DNA of 35,635 nucleotides from Rahnella inusitata (GCF_003263515.1 NZ_JYDE01000047.1:1-35635), one strand, 5' to 3'. Positions 26,216 through 34,842 are shown, counted from the first letter of the stretch. A program made the numbers and translations. Notes: a model not told the origin generated them from the letters alone.

Positions 26216-26250
26216 AAACAAAACAGGCGATGCCCGGAAGCATCGCCTGT
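26216..26250 (-). terminator. Intrinsic terminator after the 107-residue gene
   Basis: The stem is a perfect 11 bp, ACAGGCGATGC / GCATCGCCTGT, with a 6-base loop, followed on the minus strand by TTTGTTT. It is about 30 bases after the stop at 26280. Confidence 0.85.
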
Positions 26251-26279
26251 CTGTGGAATAAAAGGGGGAGTGAAAAGGG

Positions 26280-26603
26280 TCAGAGCGTGTGGATGTCGAT
26301 CCCATCGCCGATGTTACTTTTCTGGTAATAAGCGCGTGGCACTTCTACCTGATACTGTTTGTCGGCGTAAGCGACTTCCAGAATGAAACGCTCGTTTTCA
26401 TACGATTCTACCGGGATAAACCCGAAGAAACCTTCCGCCACGCTGATGGTGCGCGAAGACGGAACGGCATAACGGTGAACAATCCTTGCTCTGAGCGGCT
26501 GCTGAGTGCCAGTTAACATATTCCATACGCGGTTAACGGGTTGCGACAGCGTGTCAAGCACGTCTGAGGCCAGCGAGTTGAGAACGGACTTCTTCATAGT
26601 CAT
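26280..26603 (-). CDS. Hypothetical 107-residue protein
   Basis: I do not recognise this family. The protein starts MTMKKSVLNSLASDVLDTLS, with GAGG 8 bases before the ATG. It has no signal peptide or membrane segment. The N-terminal third looks helical (to about 32, VNRVWNML). The rest is predicted beta-rich (RARIVHRYAVPSSRTISVAE, then strands around RFILEVAYADKQYQVEVPR). It ends YQKSNIGDGIDIHTL. A good ribosome site and its own terminator support a real, singly transcribed gene. The flanks are the MHS operon promoter and the FhuF-like gene. Confidence 0.8.
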   Translation of the reverse strand: MTMKKSVLNSLASDVLDTLSQPVNRVWNMLTGTQQPLRARIVHRYAVPSSRTISVAEGFFGFIPVESYENERFILEVAYADKQYQVEVPRAYYQKSNIGDGIDIHTL

Positions 26604-26719
26604 GATGAATACCTCGTTGGTCTATATAACCTAATTCTTATAATTATCTGCGGTTAAGATCCAATGATTTTTAACGCTAAGCTTAGTCAGGTTTTGTAAG
26701 CCTTTGGCGGATTTAGAAA

Positions 26720-27517
26720 TTACTCCGCCATTGTTTTGCGTCTTTTGCCGGATTTACGTTCTGCTAGCAATAACGGACAGGAAGGGCACATCGCGTGATC
26801 TGCCAGATCGTAGCGCAGACAGCACTGTTTACGGTATTGCGCGCTGTCGGGATCGGCTGGGTTTTCCGGGCGCAGCGGCTGGAACAGCGGATTTTTACCG
26901 CCCCGGCGCAGCTCACGGGATTCCATCAACGCCATGCCGTCAGAGATATCCGCGTTCGCCAGCTCCGCCTGCTTCACGCCCCAGCCGACGCGGATTGCCG
27001 CGTTACTCCAGTAAATACCCGGCTTGAGACCGGAGAATTCTGCCAGTGCTTCACACACCGGGCGCAAATGCTGCTCGATCATCACATCAAACCGCGCCAT
27101 TGGCTCGGCGGAGGTCAGCGCTTCGCCTTCACCGTCGAGATATATCTGCGCGGGCAATCCTTCTTCCTGCATGCACAAATAGACGTTTTGGGCGGCGATA
27201 GGCAGCTGCCAGCCGTGGCGCAGGGAAACGATGACCCAGCTCGGCAAAAGGGTGGCGAAATACCATTGTGACCACATTGAGATCCGCGCACGGCGTTTGT
27301 CGCACTGCGCGGCGTCGGCAGCGTTGGCATCCAGATAGCGTTTGAGCACGCTGGCGCAACCTTCGGCCGTGGTCAGATGCGACATCGGCACGGCGTTGGT
27401 CACCAGCGGCGTCAGCGGTTTGAAGGTGTCCGCCACCCAACTGACGGGCGTATCGCGGAAACTGTCGAGGAGTCTTTGCATTGTCGATGTCGAATGGGAT
27501 TCGGCGCTATAAATCAT
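26720..27517 (-). CDS. fhuF: FhuF-like siderophore-iron reductase
   Basis: This is a cytosolic or membrane-associated [2Fe-2S] protein that reduces ferric siderophores to release iron. The C-terminus has the unusual FhuF cluster motif Cys-Cys-x10-Cys-x2-Cys (CCLRYDLADHAMCPSC), as in E. coli FhuF (CCQRYRLPDVQQCGDC). The mid-region SMWSQWYFATLLPSWVIVSL matches the FhuF 'SLWAQWYIGLMVPP' block, and GIYWSNAAIRVGWGV matches 'LIWSNTGYLINWYL'. Three starts are possible: 27607, 27517 (265 residues, close to the 262 of E. coli) and 27481. None has a clear ribosome site, and I chose 27517 by length. It is monocistronic and divergent from nothing. Iron regulation is expected but I see only a weak Fur-like match. 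Confidence 0.85.
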   Translation of the reverse strand: MIYSAESHSTSTMQRLLDSFRDTPVSWVADTFKPLTPLVTNAVPMSHLTTAEGCASVLKRYLDANAADAAQCDKRRARISMWSQWYFATLLPSWVIVSLRHGWQLPIAAQNVYLCMQEEGLPAQIYLDGEGEALTSAEPMARFDVMIEQHLRPVCEALAEFSGLKPGIYWSNAAIRVGWGVKQAELANADISDGMALMESRELRRGGKNPLFQPLRPENPADPDSAQYRKQCCLRYDLADHAMCPSCPLLLAERKSGKRRKTMAE

Positions 27518-27593
27518 GGAGGTAGAGTAGCGAATATTGAAGCGGAATAGTAATGATTTCGATTTAGATTGCACAAAACACCACACCGCGCAC

Positions 27594-27624
27594 ACGGCGG
27601 GGCGCAATGGCTATGCCCCGCCGT
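27594..27624 (-). terminator. GC-rich hairpin after narL
   Basis: There is a perfect 10-bp stem, ACGGCGGGGC / GCCCCGCCGT, with an 11-base loop, 12 bases after the narL stop. No T run follows on the minus strand, so it may be a 3'-end stabiliser or a weak or Rho-assisted terminator. Confidence 0.4.
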
Positions 27625-27635
27625 AAAGCTGAGGC

Positions 27636-28286
27636 TTACAGCACGTTACTTTGCAATACCCACACTGCCGCCTCGACACGGGATTTAAGTTTCATCTTTT
27701 TCAGCAGATGTTTAACGTGCACTTTCACCGTGCTCTCGGTGATGTTCAGCCGACGGGCGATCATCTTGTTCGGCAGACCTTCGGCAATCAGCTTGATGAT
27801 GTCACGCTCGCGCGGCGTCAGTGACTGAATATCCCGGTCGCCGCTTGGACGGCTTTCGCGCAGGCTGGCGGCCAGCACGGGTGTCAGTGCTTCGCTCAGC
27901 ACCATCTTACCGGCGGCGGCGTTGTGCAGCGCGGTCAGCAAATCTTCCGGCTCCATATCTTTGAGCAGATAACCGTCGGCACCGCGCTTGAGCGCCGTCA
28001 CGACGTCATCTTCATGATTGGACACGCTGAACACCACTACGCGGCCTGAAAGCGAGGTCTGGCGCATCTTATCCAGTGTATCCAGTCCGTTCATGCCGGG
28101 CATGTTCAGATCCAGCAAGATCAGGTCGGGATCGAGCTGTTTCGCCAGTTCGACGCCTTGCTCGCCGTTGCTGGCTTCGCCGATGACTTGCAGGCTGGTG
28201 TCGAGTGCTATCAGCTGTTTGACGCCGTTACGCAGCATAGGATGATCGTCAATCAGCAAAATGGTGGAAGGGGTGATGTCGTTCAT
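27636..28286 (-). CDS. narL: Nitrate/nitrite response regulator NarL
   Basis: This response regulator controls nitrate respiration genes by binding TACYYMT heptamers. It is 216 residues, the same as in E. coli. The receiver domain has the acidic pair in LLIDDHP (12-14), the phospho-acceptor Asp59 in [10 protein letters not shown] and the Lys in [11 protein letters not shown]. The C-terminal LuxR-type HTH is [20 protein letters not shown] with [20 protein letters not shown], essentially the E. coli recognition region. Its ATG overlaps the narX stop by 4 bases (ATGA), so the pair is translationally coupled. Confidence 0.96.
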   Translation of the reverse strand: MNDITPSTILLIDDHPMLRNGVKQLIALDTSLQVIGEASNGEQGVELAKQLDPDLILLDLNMPGMNGLDTLDKMRQTSLSGRVVVFSVSNHEDDVVTALKRGADGYLLKDMEPEDLLTALHNAAAGKMVLSEALTPVLAASLRESRPSGDRDIQSLTPRERDIIKLIAEGLPNKMIARRLNITESTVKVHVKHLLKKMKLKSRVEAAVWVLQSNVL

Positions 28287-30073
28287 ACTTGCTCCTGGGG
28301 ATTGATAGGCAGGGCTTCCGGGCGGAAACGCACCACAACTTCAGTGCCGCCGTCCGGGCGCCGGTCAAACCGGCAACTGCCATGTAGGGTACTGGCGCGA
28401 TCCTGCATGATGATCAGGCCATAATGATTTTGCCGTTCGGCGTTAAGCGCAATGCCCTGACCGTTGTCGCAGATGCGCATAGTGATCTCTCCATCGTCGC
28501 AGTTCAGGGAAAGCGAAACCTGCGTTGCCCTGGCGTGTTTGTGCGCATTGTTCAGCGCCTCGCGGGCGATGTGCAGCAGATGTATGCCCTGATTGGCAGG
28601 GACGGAACGCGGCGGGATCTGATAATCAAAACCGACAGTCAGTCCCATGCGGCGCGAGAATTCATCTACGGTATGTTGAAGCGCGGCGCGCAGGCCGGGC
28701 GTATTGAGCGTCAGGCGGAAGGTGGTCAGCAGTTCACGCAACTGACGGTATGCGGTGCTCAGCTCATCACGCATTTGCTGTAACAGATTCTTGTCATCGT
28801 CGGAAAACGATTCGGCGTGCATCTGCAGGCAGGCGACCTGAATCTTCAGGCAAGAAAGCGACTGTGCCAGCGAATCGTGTAGCTCACGGGCAATGGCCGA
28901 TCGTTCTTCCATCAGCATCAGTTGCTGCTGATGTTCAGCCTGACGCGCCAGCATCAGCGTACTGGTCAGCTGTTCGAGCAGGGTTGTCACCAGCTGTTGC
29001 TGATCGTCGTCAAGATGCTGACCCGGTGGCAGCTGCGCCAGCAGCACGCCATAGTTCTCGCGCTCATCGCGCAAACTCCAACTCAATGATTCGCCGTTTT
29101 CATCCGCGTGTTCCCCGACCTTCGGGCTGACCGGCTGGCGCGGCGATGCGTTGCTAAATTCGTTGAATACTTCGGCGCTGTTGTTCTCATACAGACGCAG
29201 CTGAACCCCGCTTAACGGGGTCAGAGACTGCAATTCTTTCAGCACCGGCTCCATGCGCACTTCCAACGGTTCGCTGGTGTGCAGCTGGCGGCTGACGCGG
29301 TACAGATAATCCAGCACCTGATTTTTTTGTTGCAGGTCGGCGGTTTTTTCCGCCACGCGCTGCGCCAGATTATCCACCATTTCCGCCAGTGCCAGAGACA
29401 TGCTGTTGAGCGAGTCGCCCAGAATATCCATCTCGTTATGCGCATTACCGTTCGCCACGCGTTTACGCTCATAGCGATGGCTGAAATCCCCGGCAGTGAT
29501 GGCGCTGGCCTGAGACAACAGCCTGCGCCATGGCGTCAGCAGACGGCGGCGCAGGAACCAGATAGTGACGGCGAGCAGCAGCAGGGTGACGGCCACCAGC
29601 GCGCGCTGGATCAGTGAAATCTGCTGTAAATGGTTTTCGGTTTTGTGTTCGAGAGTGGCGACCAGTACGTCAAGCTGGCCGACAAACACTGCGACGTTGG
29701 CGGAAATATCCTGCGGACGTTTGGCTGCCAGCACCTGATCGCGCAGCGTGGTTTGCCAGTAATTACGCAGTGCCAGAAACTGCGGTTGCAGGTTTTCACG
29801 TTCGACCGCCTGCAACAGATCGGCGCTGTTCTGATCGTCTTCCATCTGACGAATGTAAGCGGTGTTTTTACCGCTGAGCGGCACTTCCGACAGCAGCCGG
29901 TAACTTTGCATACGCAACGATCCGGCCTTATTGATCGCGTGTGCGTTGCCTTCGATACTGCCCGCCATCCACGCCGCCATGCTCATACCCCCGATGCCCA
30001 GCAGGCCGAGCAGCAGCATCAGCAAAGTGATTTGGCTGACCAGCGACAGAGAAGGCAATGCGCGTTTAAGCAT
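28283..30073 (-). CDS. narX: Nitrate/nitrite sensor histidine kinase NarX
   Basis: This is a membrane sensor for periplasmic nitrate that phosphorylates NarL. It is 596 residues (598 in E. coli). TM1 lies at about 13-37 and is followed by the P-box, where nitrate binds ([17 protein letters not shown], about 45-61). TM2 is at about 158-174, then HAMP. The central GAF-like module spans about 270-375. The HPK7 kinase core has [20 protein letters not shown] with the phospho-His at 399, and the ATP lid [20 protein letters not shown]. The E. coli NarX central module has a cysteine cluster (TCQPDMTCDDKGCQLC); here the aligned stretch (about 300-330, [20 protein letters not shown]) has none. Confidence 0.96.
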   Translation of the reverse strand: MLKRALPSLSLVSQITLLMLLLGLLGIGGMSMAAWMAGSIEGNAHAINKAGSLRMQSYRLLSEVPLSGKNTAYIRQMEDDQNSADLLQAVERENLQPQFLALRNYWQTTLRDQVLAAKRPQDISANVAVFVGQLDVLVATLEHKTENHLQQISLIQRALVAVTLLLLAVTIWFLRRRLLTPWRRLLSQASAITAGDFSHRYERKRVANGNAHNEMDILGDSLNSMSLALAEMVDNLAQRVAEKTADLQQKNQVLDYLYRVSRQLHTSEPLEVRMEPVLKELQSLTPLSGVQLRLYENNSAEVFNEFSNASPRQPVSPKVGEHADENGESLSWSLRDERENYGVLLAQLPPGQHLDDDQQQLVTTLLEQLTSTLMLARQAEHQQQLMLMEERSAIARELHDSLAQSLSCLKIQVACLQMHAESFSDDDKNLLQQMRDELSTAYRQLRELLTTFRLTLNTPGLRAALQHTVDEFSRRMGLTVGFDYQIPPRSVPANQGIHLLHIAREALNNAHKHARATQVSLSLNCDDGEITMRICDNGQGIALNAERQNHYGLIIMQDRASTLHGSCRFDRRPDGGTEVVVRFRPEALPINPQEQV

Positions 30074-30189
30074 GGATCGGGTTTCCGGTGGTGGTGAAAA
30101 TCGTTAAGTAATTGGTTATATACCGCTTAGTGCTGAACTCGGCACGGTGTAATGGGGGGCATTTTTTATGATCCGGATGACTTTCCCTA

Positions 30190-30210
30190 TACCCCTTTGT
30201 GATTACTCCT
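30190..30210 (+). promoter_or_regulatory. Pair of NarL heptamer sites
   Basis: TACCCCT (30190-30196) and TACTCCT (30204-30210) both match TACYYMT exactly, in direct orientation. They lie about 150-170 bases upstream of the FNR box on the narK side. Binding is inferred from the consensus. Confidence 0.5.
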
Positions 30211-30354
30211 TTATTTCCTCCTGCGGGGGAGTCGGGAAGGGAACGGGAGGATTAAGGCATCAACCTGATGAATTATAGTATTTTTTTGGAAAGCAGCCCG
30301 CTACTCACAAAGGATCCATGATGATTTTAACGCCTTTTTCCACCTGCCGTTGGG

Positions 30355-30368
30355 TTGATTTGCATCAA
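30355..30368 (+). promoter_or_regulatory. FNR box upstream of narK
   Basis: TTGATTTGCATCAA is a perfect TTGAT-N4-ATCAA palindrome. Its centre (30361.5) would put the transcription start near 30403 for a class II FNR promoter. A TACCTA-like -10 lies at 30387-30392. This agrees with the FNR-dependent narK promoter of E. coli. Confidence 0.85.
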
Positions 30369-30449
30369 CATCCCTAAGCGGTGCTCTACCTAGTGTGTGC
30401 GACATAACTCAACCATTACAACAATAACGCGCGTCAACTCGAGGTTCTT

Positions 30450-31868
30450 ATGTCACACACATCCGCTTCACCGACGAAAAAACCGTCCCGCCTGTTGCAG
30501 GACTGGCGTCCGGAAGACCCGGCATTCTGGGAAAAAACCGGCCACAAAGTCGCCAGCCGAAATCTCTGGATCTCCGTGCCGTGTCTGTTACTGGGTTTCT
30601 GCGTCTGGATGCTGTTCAGCCTGGTTTCCGTTAACCTGAACAAAGTCGGTTTTAACTTCACCACCGATCAGCTGTTCATGCTGACTGCGATCCCATCCGT
30701 TTCCGGCGCACTGCTGCGCGTGCCTTACTCCTTTATGATCCCGCTGTTTGGCGGACGCCGCTGGACGGCGCTCAGTACCCTGTTCCTGGTTCTGCCTTGT
30801 GCATGGCTGGGCTTTGCGGTGCAAGACACCACCACGTCATACAACACATTTTTGATCATCGCGTTGCTGTGCGGCTTCGGCGGCGCAAACTTTGCTTCCA
30901 GCATGTCTAACATCAGCTTCTTTTTCCCGAAAGCGAAGCAAGGTGGCGCCCTCGGCATAAACGGCGGTCTGGGCAATCTGGGCGTCAGCGTGATGCAACT
31001 TGTGGCTCCGTTGGTGATTTCCCTTGGTGTTTTTGCTGCATTCAGCGATACACAAACGCTGGCTAATGGCTCAGATATCTGGCTGCAAAACGCTGCGTGG
31101 ATTTGGGTGCCGTTCCTGGTGATAGGTACTGTTGCTGCCTGGTTTGGTATGAACGATCTGGCGTCGTCTAAAGCGTCGATCCGCCAGCAGTTACCCGTGC
31201 TCAAACGCGGTCACCTGTGGATCATGAGCGTGCTGTATCTGGCGACGTTCGGCTCGTTTATCGGCTTCTCCGCGGGTTTCGCGATGCTGACCAAAACCCA
31301 GTTCCCTGATATCAACATCATGCAGTACGCCTTCTTCGGCCCGTTCTTTGGGGCACTGGCGCGTTCTGCCGGGGGGATGCTGTCGGACCGTCTGGGTGGC
31401 ATCCGCGTGACGCTGGTTAACTACATTCTGATGGCGATTTTCGCCGGTCTGCTGTTCCTGACCTTGCCGGTCAACGGTGTGGGCGGTAACTTCCCGGCCT
31501 TCTTCGCCGTGTTCATGGTGCTGTTCCTGACAGCCGGTCTGGGCAGTGGTTCGACTTACCAGATGATTGCCGTGATATTCCGTAAACTGACCACCGATCA
31601 GGCGAAAGCCCGTGGTGCGACCGACGAAGAAGCCCTGCGTGAAGCCGTGACTGACACCGCTGCGGCGCTTGGTTTTATCTCTTCCATTGGTGCTATCGGC
31701 GGGTTCTTCATCCCTAAAGCCTTCGGGACTTCTCTGGCGATGACCGGTTCGCCGGCTGGCGCGATGAAAGTCTTCCTGGTGTTTTACGTGGTATGTGCGT
31801 TGATCACCTGGCTGGTGTACTGGCGCAAGCTGAACAAAGGCTTTGCGACCAAACGGGTCAAAAACTGA
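30450..31868 (+). CDS. narK: Nitrate/nitrite antiporter NarK
   Basis: This is an MFS transporter importing nitrate and exporting nitrite, 472 residues (E. coli 463) with 12 membrane segments. The N-terminus has DWRPEDPAFWEKTGHKVASR and NLWISVPCLLLGFCVWMLFS, nearly the E. coli sequence. The substrate-binding arginines are present in SGALLRVPYSF and GALARSAGG (R89 and R305 in E. coli). Nitrate signature motifs are GLGNLGVSVMQLVAPL and AALGFISSIGAIGGFFIP. It is preceded by the FNR box and followed by a strong terminator, so it is monocistronic. narGHJI does not follow. Confidence 0.96.
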   Translation: MSHTSASPTKKPSRLLQDWRPEDPAFWEKTGHKVASRNLWISVPCLLLGFCVWMLFSLVSVNLNKVGFNFTTDQLFMLTAIPSVSGALLRVPYSFMIPLFGGRRWTALSTLFLVLPCAWLGFAVQDTTTSYNTFLIIALLCGFGGANFASSMSNISFFFPKAKQGGALGINGGLGNLGVSVMQLVAPLVISLGVFAAFSDTQTLANGSDIWLQNAAWIWVPFLVIGTVAAWFGMNDLASSKASIRQQLPVLKRGHLWIMSVLYLATFGSFIGFSAGFAMLTKTQFPDINIMQYAFFGPFFGALARSAGGMLSDRLGGIRVTLVNYILMAIFAGLLFLTLPVNGVGGNFPAFFAVFMVLFLTAGLGSGSTYQMIAVIFRKLTTDQAKARGATDEEALREAVTDTAAALGFISSIGAIGGFFIPKAFGTSLAMTGSPAGAMKVFLVFYVVCALITWLVYWRKLNKGFATKRVKN

Positions 31869-31894
31869 GTCAGCGAAAGTGACAGGAATTAACT

Positions 31895-31916
31895 AAAGGG
31901 GCTTCGGCCCCTTTTT
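31895..31916 (+). terminator. Intrinsic terminator after narK
   Basis: AAAGGGGC-TTCG-GCCCCTTTTT is an 8-bp stem with a stable UUCG loop and a T run, 27 bases after the narK stop. Confidence 0.9.
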
Positions 31917-32072
31917 GCTGCGCGGAACTTACTCACGCAGGAATTCAGAAAATTGCAGATTTAGCTACTGTGTGTGTTTTCGTTATCTCAGGGTGCCATG
32001 CCTGCTTTTTAATATGCGCGTATCGCGTTATAAATTAAGGCGACGACAGACATTTTTGGAGAATGGCGCCTG

Positions 32073-33035
32073 ATGAAAACAGTACACCTGGTTGATCCTG
32101 AATTACGTCCTTTACTGGCACTGATGCCTGAACGGATCCTTGAGGCGTCGGTTCTGCCTGCGATGCGTGAGGAGCGTCAGCGTGCTGCACTGCAAAATCT
32201 GTCACAGGATGATGGCCTGGATGTGGCGGTCACCGGACATCTTATTGACGGTGCCGAAGGAACTCCCCCGGTACGGGTGGCAATTATTTCGCCGCGTAAT
32301 GCCCGGGCAAGCCGGATGGGGATCCTTCATATTCACGGTGGCGGATATGTATTGGGCAGCCCGGAGCAATCGATGCCGCTGACGCGACCGACTGTGGCAG
32401 AACAGGGATGTGTGATTGTCTCAGTAGATTACCGACTGGCACCCGAAACGCCTTTCCCCGGTCCGCTGGAAGATTGTTACACCGCGCTGGTGTGGATGGC
32501 CGAACATGCCGGGGCGTTAGGGATCGACCCGCAACATATAGGCGTGATGGGTGACAGTGCGGGTGCAGGATTAGCGGCGGCGCTGGCGCTGTTAGCTCGC
32601 GATCGCGGCGGGCCAAAACTCGCTTTTCAGAATCTGATGTATCCCATGCTTGATGACCGGACGGTAACCGAGCTGGACCCCAATCCGGTGACCGGCGAGT
32701 TCGCCTGGACACGGGCAGACAACCGCTTTGGCTGGTACGCCTTTCTCGGAATCGAACCCGGCGGCGAAGATGTCTCCTTTTATGCGGCCGCGGCGCGTGC
32801 AGAAAATCTCAACGGCTTACCTCCTGCGTGGATCGGCGTGGGTTCGATAGATTTATTTCTTGATGAGAATATCGAGTATGCGCGCCGGTTATTACGGGCG
32901 GGTGTCCCGGTGGAGTTAAGTGTTTATCCCGGCGGATTCCACGGTTTCAACGGTGATGCGACCGTTGCGCTCGCACGCCGTGCCCGCGAGCAGCGGCAGA
33001 ATGCGTTATCGTTTTTCAATCCGTTGCGTCAGTGA
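32073..33035 (+). CDS. Alpha/beta hydrolase, HSL-type esterase
   Basis: This is probably a cytosolic carboxylesterase of the hormone-sensitive lipase family (family IV), 320 residues. The oxyanion-hole motif HGGG is at about 88-91 (LHIHGGGYVLGS). The nucleophile is Ser162 in GVMGDSAGAGLAAA. The catalytic acid is probably Asp260 in GVGSIDLFLDEN and the His is His290 in GGFHGFNG. There is no signal peptide. GGAG lies about 13 bases before the ATG, a little far. It stands alone between the narK terminator and a 266-base gap. Substrates in the family are short-chain esters; the natural substrate is unknown. Confidence 0.9.
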   Translation: MKTVHLVDPELRPLLALMPERILEASVLPAMREERQRAALQNLSQDDGLDVAVTGHLIDGAEGTPPVRVAIISPRNARASRMGILHIHGGGYVLGSPEQSMPLTRPTVAEQGCVIVSVDYRLAPETPFPGPLEDCYTALVWMAEHAGALGIDPQHIGVMGDSAGAGLAAALALLARDRGGPKLAFQNLMYPMLDDRTVTELDPNPVTGEFAWTRADNRFGWYAFLGIEPGGEDVSFYAAAARAENLNGLPPAWIGVGSIDLFLDENIEYARRLLRAGVPVELSVYPGGFHGFNGDATVALARRAREQRQNALSFFNPLRQ

Positions 33036-33133
33036 GGACTCGGCCAGTGAGTTGTCAGGCCAGTGGGTAGAATTCGCTTTTTCAGAGGGAAAGAGCATGG
33101 CGGCATCAGGCTCTTATTTTCAATAAAACCGCA

Positions 33134-33160
33134 TTAAAAAACCGGCTCACTGGCCGGTTT
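33134..33160 (-). terminator. Hairpin with T run, best read on the minus strand
   Basis: AAACCGGC / GCCGGTTT (33139-33146 and 33153-33160) with a 6-base loop is followed on the minus strand by further T residues. It can end transcripts from the minus-strand pair 33302-33731 and, less well, the esterase gene. The rest of 33036-33301 shows no gene. Confidence 0.6.
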
Positions 33161-33301
33161 GCATTCGCAAAAACATCAGAACATATTTGCGTTAAATATT
33201 TTAACGCTGACTCCAGACTAGACCGATGCGCGCAGATAGATACCTAAAACGCTATTTTATTTGAGTTAAGCGTCATAGGACTGATTCAACGTGGAGCATG
33301 T

Positions 33302-33400
33302 TCACCCTCCCGGCATCGCCGCGCCGCTGGCAAAAAACCACACCATAAAACCGACTGCGCCTGCCAGTACGATGACCGGCGGTATAAATTTCAATTTCAT
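33302..33400 (-). CDS. Possible 32-residue hydrophobic peptide
   Basis: The frame starts MKLKFIPPVIVLAGAVGFMV and ends WFFASGAAMPGG, with one predicted membrane helix and a basic N-terminus. It starts 13 bases after the stop of the repeat protein, with a poor ribosome site (GGA about 12 bases ahead). It may be a small membrane protein co-transcribed with that gene. Alternatively it may be the broken N-terminus of a larger membrane protein: the LKxIPP...hydrophobic start is reminiscent of isoprenylcysteine-methyltransferase-like proteins. I see no continuation in the following bases. Confidence 0.4.
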   Translation of the reverse strand: MKLKFIPPVIVLAGAVGFMVWFFASGAAMPGG

Positions 33401-33413
33401 TTTTTGTTGTCCA

Positions 33414-33731
33414 TTACTGATCGATAATCGCTGAGCCCTGATACCACGGCCCGCAAAAACCCACCGAGCCATTTGAGATACTGCAATCGTGATAAGAACC
33501 GTCTGAGGTTTTGACGGCAGCCTGCCCCTGATACCAGCCGCCGCAGAAGGTGACGCTGCCATTTGAAACGGTGCATTGGTGATACGCGCCATCTTTCATG
33601 ACCGGCACGGAATCTGACTGTGCCCAACCGGCGCAAAAGGTGACACTTCCGTTAGAAATCGTGCAGTTCTGATAATCTGCCTGACTGGCTGCACTCACGG
33701 TGATTAATATCGCAAACAACACCTTTTTCAT
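33414..33731 (-). CDS. Secreted protein of three 30-residue repeats
   Basis: I do not recognise a named family. The 105-residue precursor has a signal peptide (1-18, ending SQA-DYQ), with AGGGAG before the ATG. The mature part is three tandem repeats: 20-49, 50-79 and a shortened 80-105. The consensus is Y-[QH]-x-C-[TS]-[IV]-SNGSV-[TG]-FC-x-x-W-x-Q, and the first two units end in DG-[AS]. Each unit has two cysteines, ten residues apart, suggesting one disulphide per unit. The repeats are conserved at protein level, which argues for a real gene. It is divergent from the LysR gene across about 200 bases. Confidence 0.82.
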   Translation of the reverse strand: MKKVLFAILITVSAASQADYQNCTISNGSVTFCAGWAQSDSVPVMKDGAYHQCTVSNGSVTFCGGWYQGQAAVKTSDGSYHDCSISNGSVGFCGPWYQGSAIIDQ

Positions 33732-33835
33732 ATTATCTCCCTATAAATATGGGGCTTATTATAAATGAGTTGAATGTGTTCTGCGGCAGGGTTTCTGAGT
33801 TATCCGCAAAAACAAATGTCTTCAATGTGCGATAT

Positions 33836-33846
33836 CATACGTTATG
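33836..33846. promoter_or_regulatory. Small dyad in the LysR / repeat-protein divergent region
   Basis: CATA-CGT-TATG is a short inverted repeat about 85 bases before the LysR start and 105 before the divergent gene. It could be a regulator site, but it is short. Confidence 0.2.
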
Positions 33847-33930
33847 CATTATTTGGAAACGGCCAGACGAACAAAAATCCGTTCACACTGCATTCCAGAT
33901 TACTTACTTAACTCAATGAAATAAAAAACT

Positions 33931-34842
33931 TTGGACATCAAACAGCTCATCTATCTGTGTAATCTCGAACGCGAACGGCATTTTGGCAGGGCGGCGGAAG
34001 CCAGTTTTGTCAGTCAGCCCACGCTGTCGATGCGCTTAAAAAACCTCGAGAAAGAACTCGGACTGAATCTCATCAACCGTGGGAATAACTTTGAAGGTTT
34101 CACCGCCGAAGGGCTGCGGGTGCTGAGCTGGGCGCGGGAAATCGTGGCGGTGTATGAAGGGCTCAAGCTGGAAGTGGAATCGCTGAAACAGGGCATGAGT
34201 GGCACGTTGCGCATCGGCGTGATGCCGCAGTGCAGCGTCTCGCTGGCGCAGCTTATCAAAGCGGTGAGTCTGGTGCATCCGGGGCTGGATTACCGGGTAT
34301 CTGAAGTGAGCGCCGATCAGCTGATCGAAGCGCTCAGCAGCCATTCGGTGGACGTCGGCATCGGTTTCTTCGAATTCTCTACCCTCAATGAACTGCGCTT
34401 CCAGCTGGTTCCGATCGATGACGGCGGCGTTGACGTGGTTTATCACCCGGATCACTTCCCGGAATTGCAAAAGCTCAGTCTGATCTCCGCCGAACAGGCC
34501 GTGGCGTTGCCGCTGTGCCTGTCAGAACCGAGCCGCTATTTCCGTCGTTATCTGGATAATTTCTTCCGTCAGGCCGGGCTGGAACTGCATCCGCGTCTGG
34601 AAAGTACCTCGATATTTCAGCTGATGCAGGGCGTCTTTGTTGGCATCGGCTGTGCGTTGGTGCCGCGTGGTCATCTGATCGACGAAATGAATCCGGCGCT
34701 AAAACGTTGTCCGCTGGATATTACGCCGATGAGCCGCCATGCCGCGCTGGTGGTCGCCGAAGCAGGGCGGTCAACACCGCTGGCGCAACACTTCTTCACC
34801 GCCGCCGGGCTGTGGTTAGCGCAGCAGCCTATTGAGAAATAA
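33931..34842 (+). CDS. LysR-family transcriptional regulator
   Basis: This is a DNA-binding regulator of 303 residues. The N-terminal winged HTH (1-60) has HFGRAAEASFVSQPTLSMRL and LEKELGLNLINR. The C-terminal effector domain (about 92-295) has GTLRIGVMPQCS and VDVGIGFFE. It starts at TTG: the alignment to LysR N-termini (MDIKQLIYLCNLERERHFGR) fixes the start, and the only in-frame upstream ATG (33916) stops after one codon. The ribosome site is poor. It is divergent from the repeat protein and followed by the DUF2501 gene. The closest named member is not clear to me, so the target is unknown. Confidence 0.92.
   Translation: MDIKQLIYLCNLERERHFGRAAEASFVSQPTLSMRLKNLEKELGLNLINRGNNFEGFTAEGLRVLSWAREIVAVYEGLKLEVESLKQGMSGTLRIGVMPQCSVSLAQLIKAVSLVHPGLDYRVSEVSADQLIEALSSHSVDVGIGFFEFSTLNELRFQLVPIDDGGVDVVYHPDHFPELQKLSLISAEQAVALPLCLSEPSRYFRRYLDNFFRQAGLELHPRLESTSIFQLMQGVFVGIGCALVPRGHLIDEMNPALKRCPLDITPMSRHAALVVAEAGRSTPLAQHFFTAAGLWLAQQPIEK

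Larger units (their letters stand above)
30074..30449. promoter_or_regulatory. narX-narK intergenic control region
   Basis: This is a 376-base divergent promoter region with no open frame of note. It holds the FNR box at 30355-30368, two NarL-type heptamers (30190-30196 and 30204-30210) and several one-mismatch heptamers (near 30123, 30302 and 30387). The AT-rich stretch at about 30272-30290 could favour bending. The layout resembles the E. coli narXL-narK region, where NarL and FNR activate narK. Confidence 0.7.

Noticed and set aside
27545-27567. Fur-box-like sequence upstream of the fhuF-like gene
   Set aside because: The best alignment to the 19-bp Fur consensus keeps only the AATCATTA block and about 11 of 19 positions, too weak to list although Fur control would make sense.
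27594-27624. Hairpin after narL as a full intrinsic terminator
   Set aside because: The stem is perfect but no T run follows on the coding strand; it is kept only as a low-confidence entry.
33302-33592. 96-residue minus-strand frame overlapping the repeat protein
   Set aside because: Its first two thirds is an out-of-frame reading of the 30-residue repeats; only the last 32 residues look protein-like, so only that part was kept.
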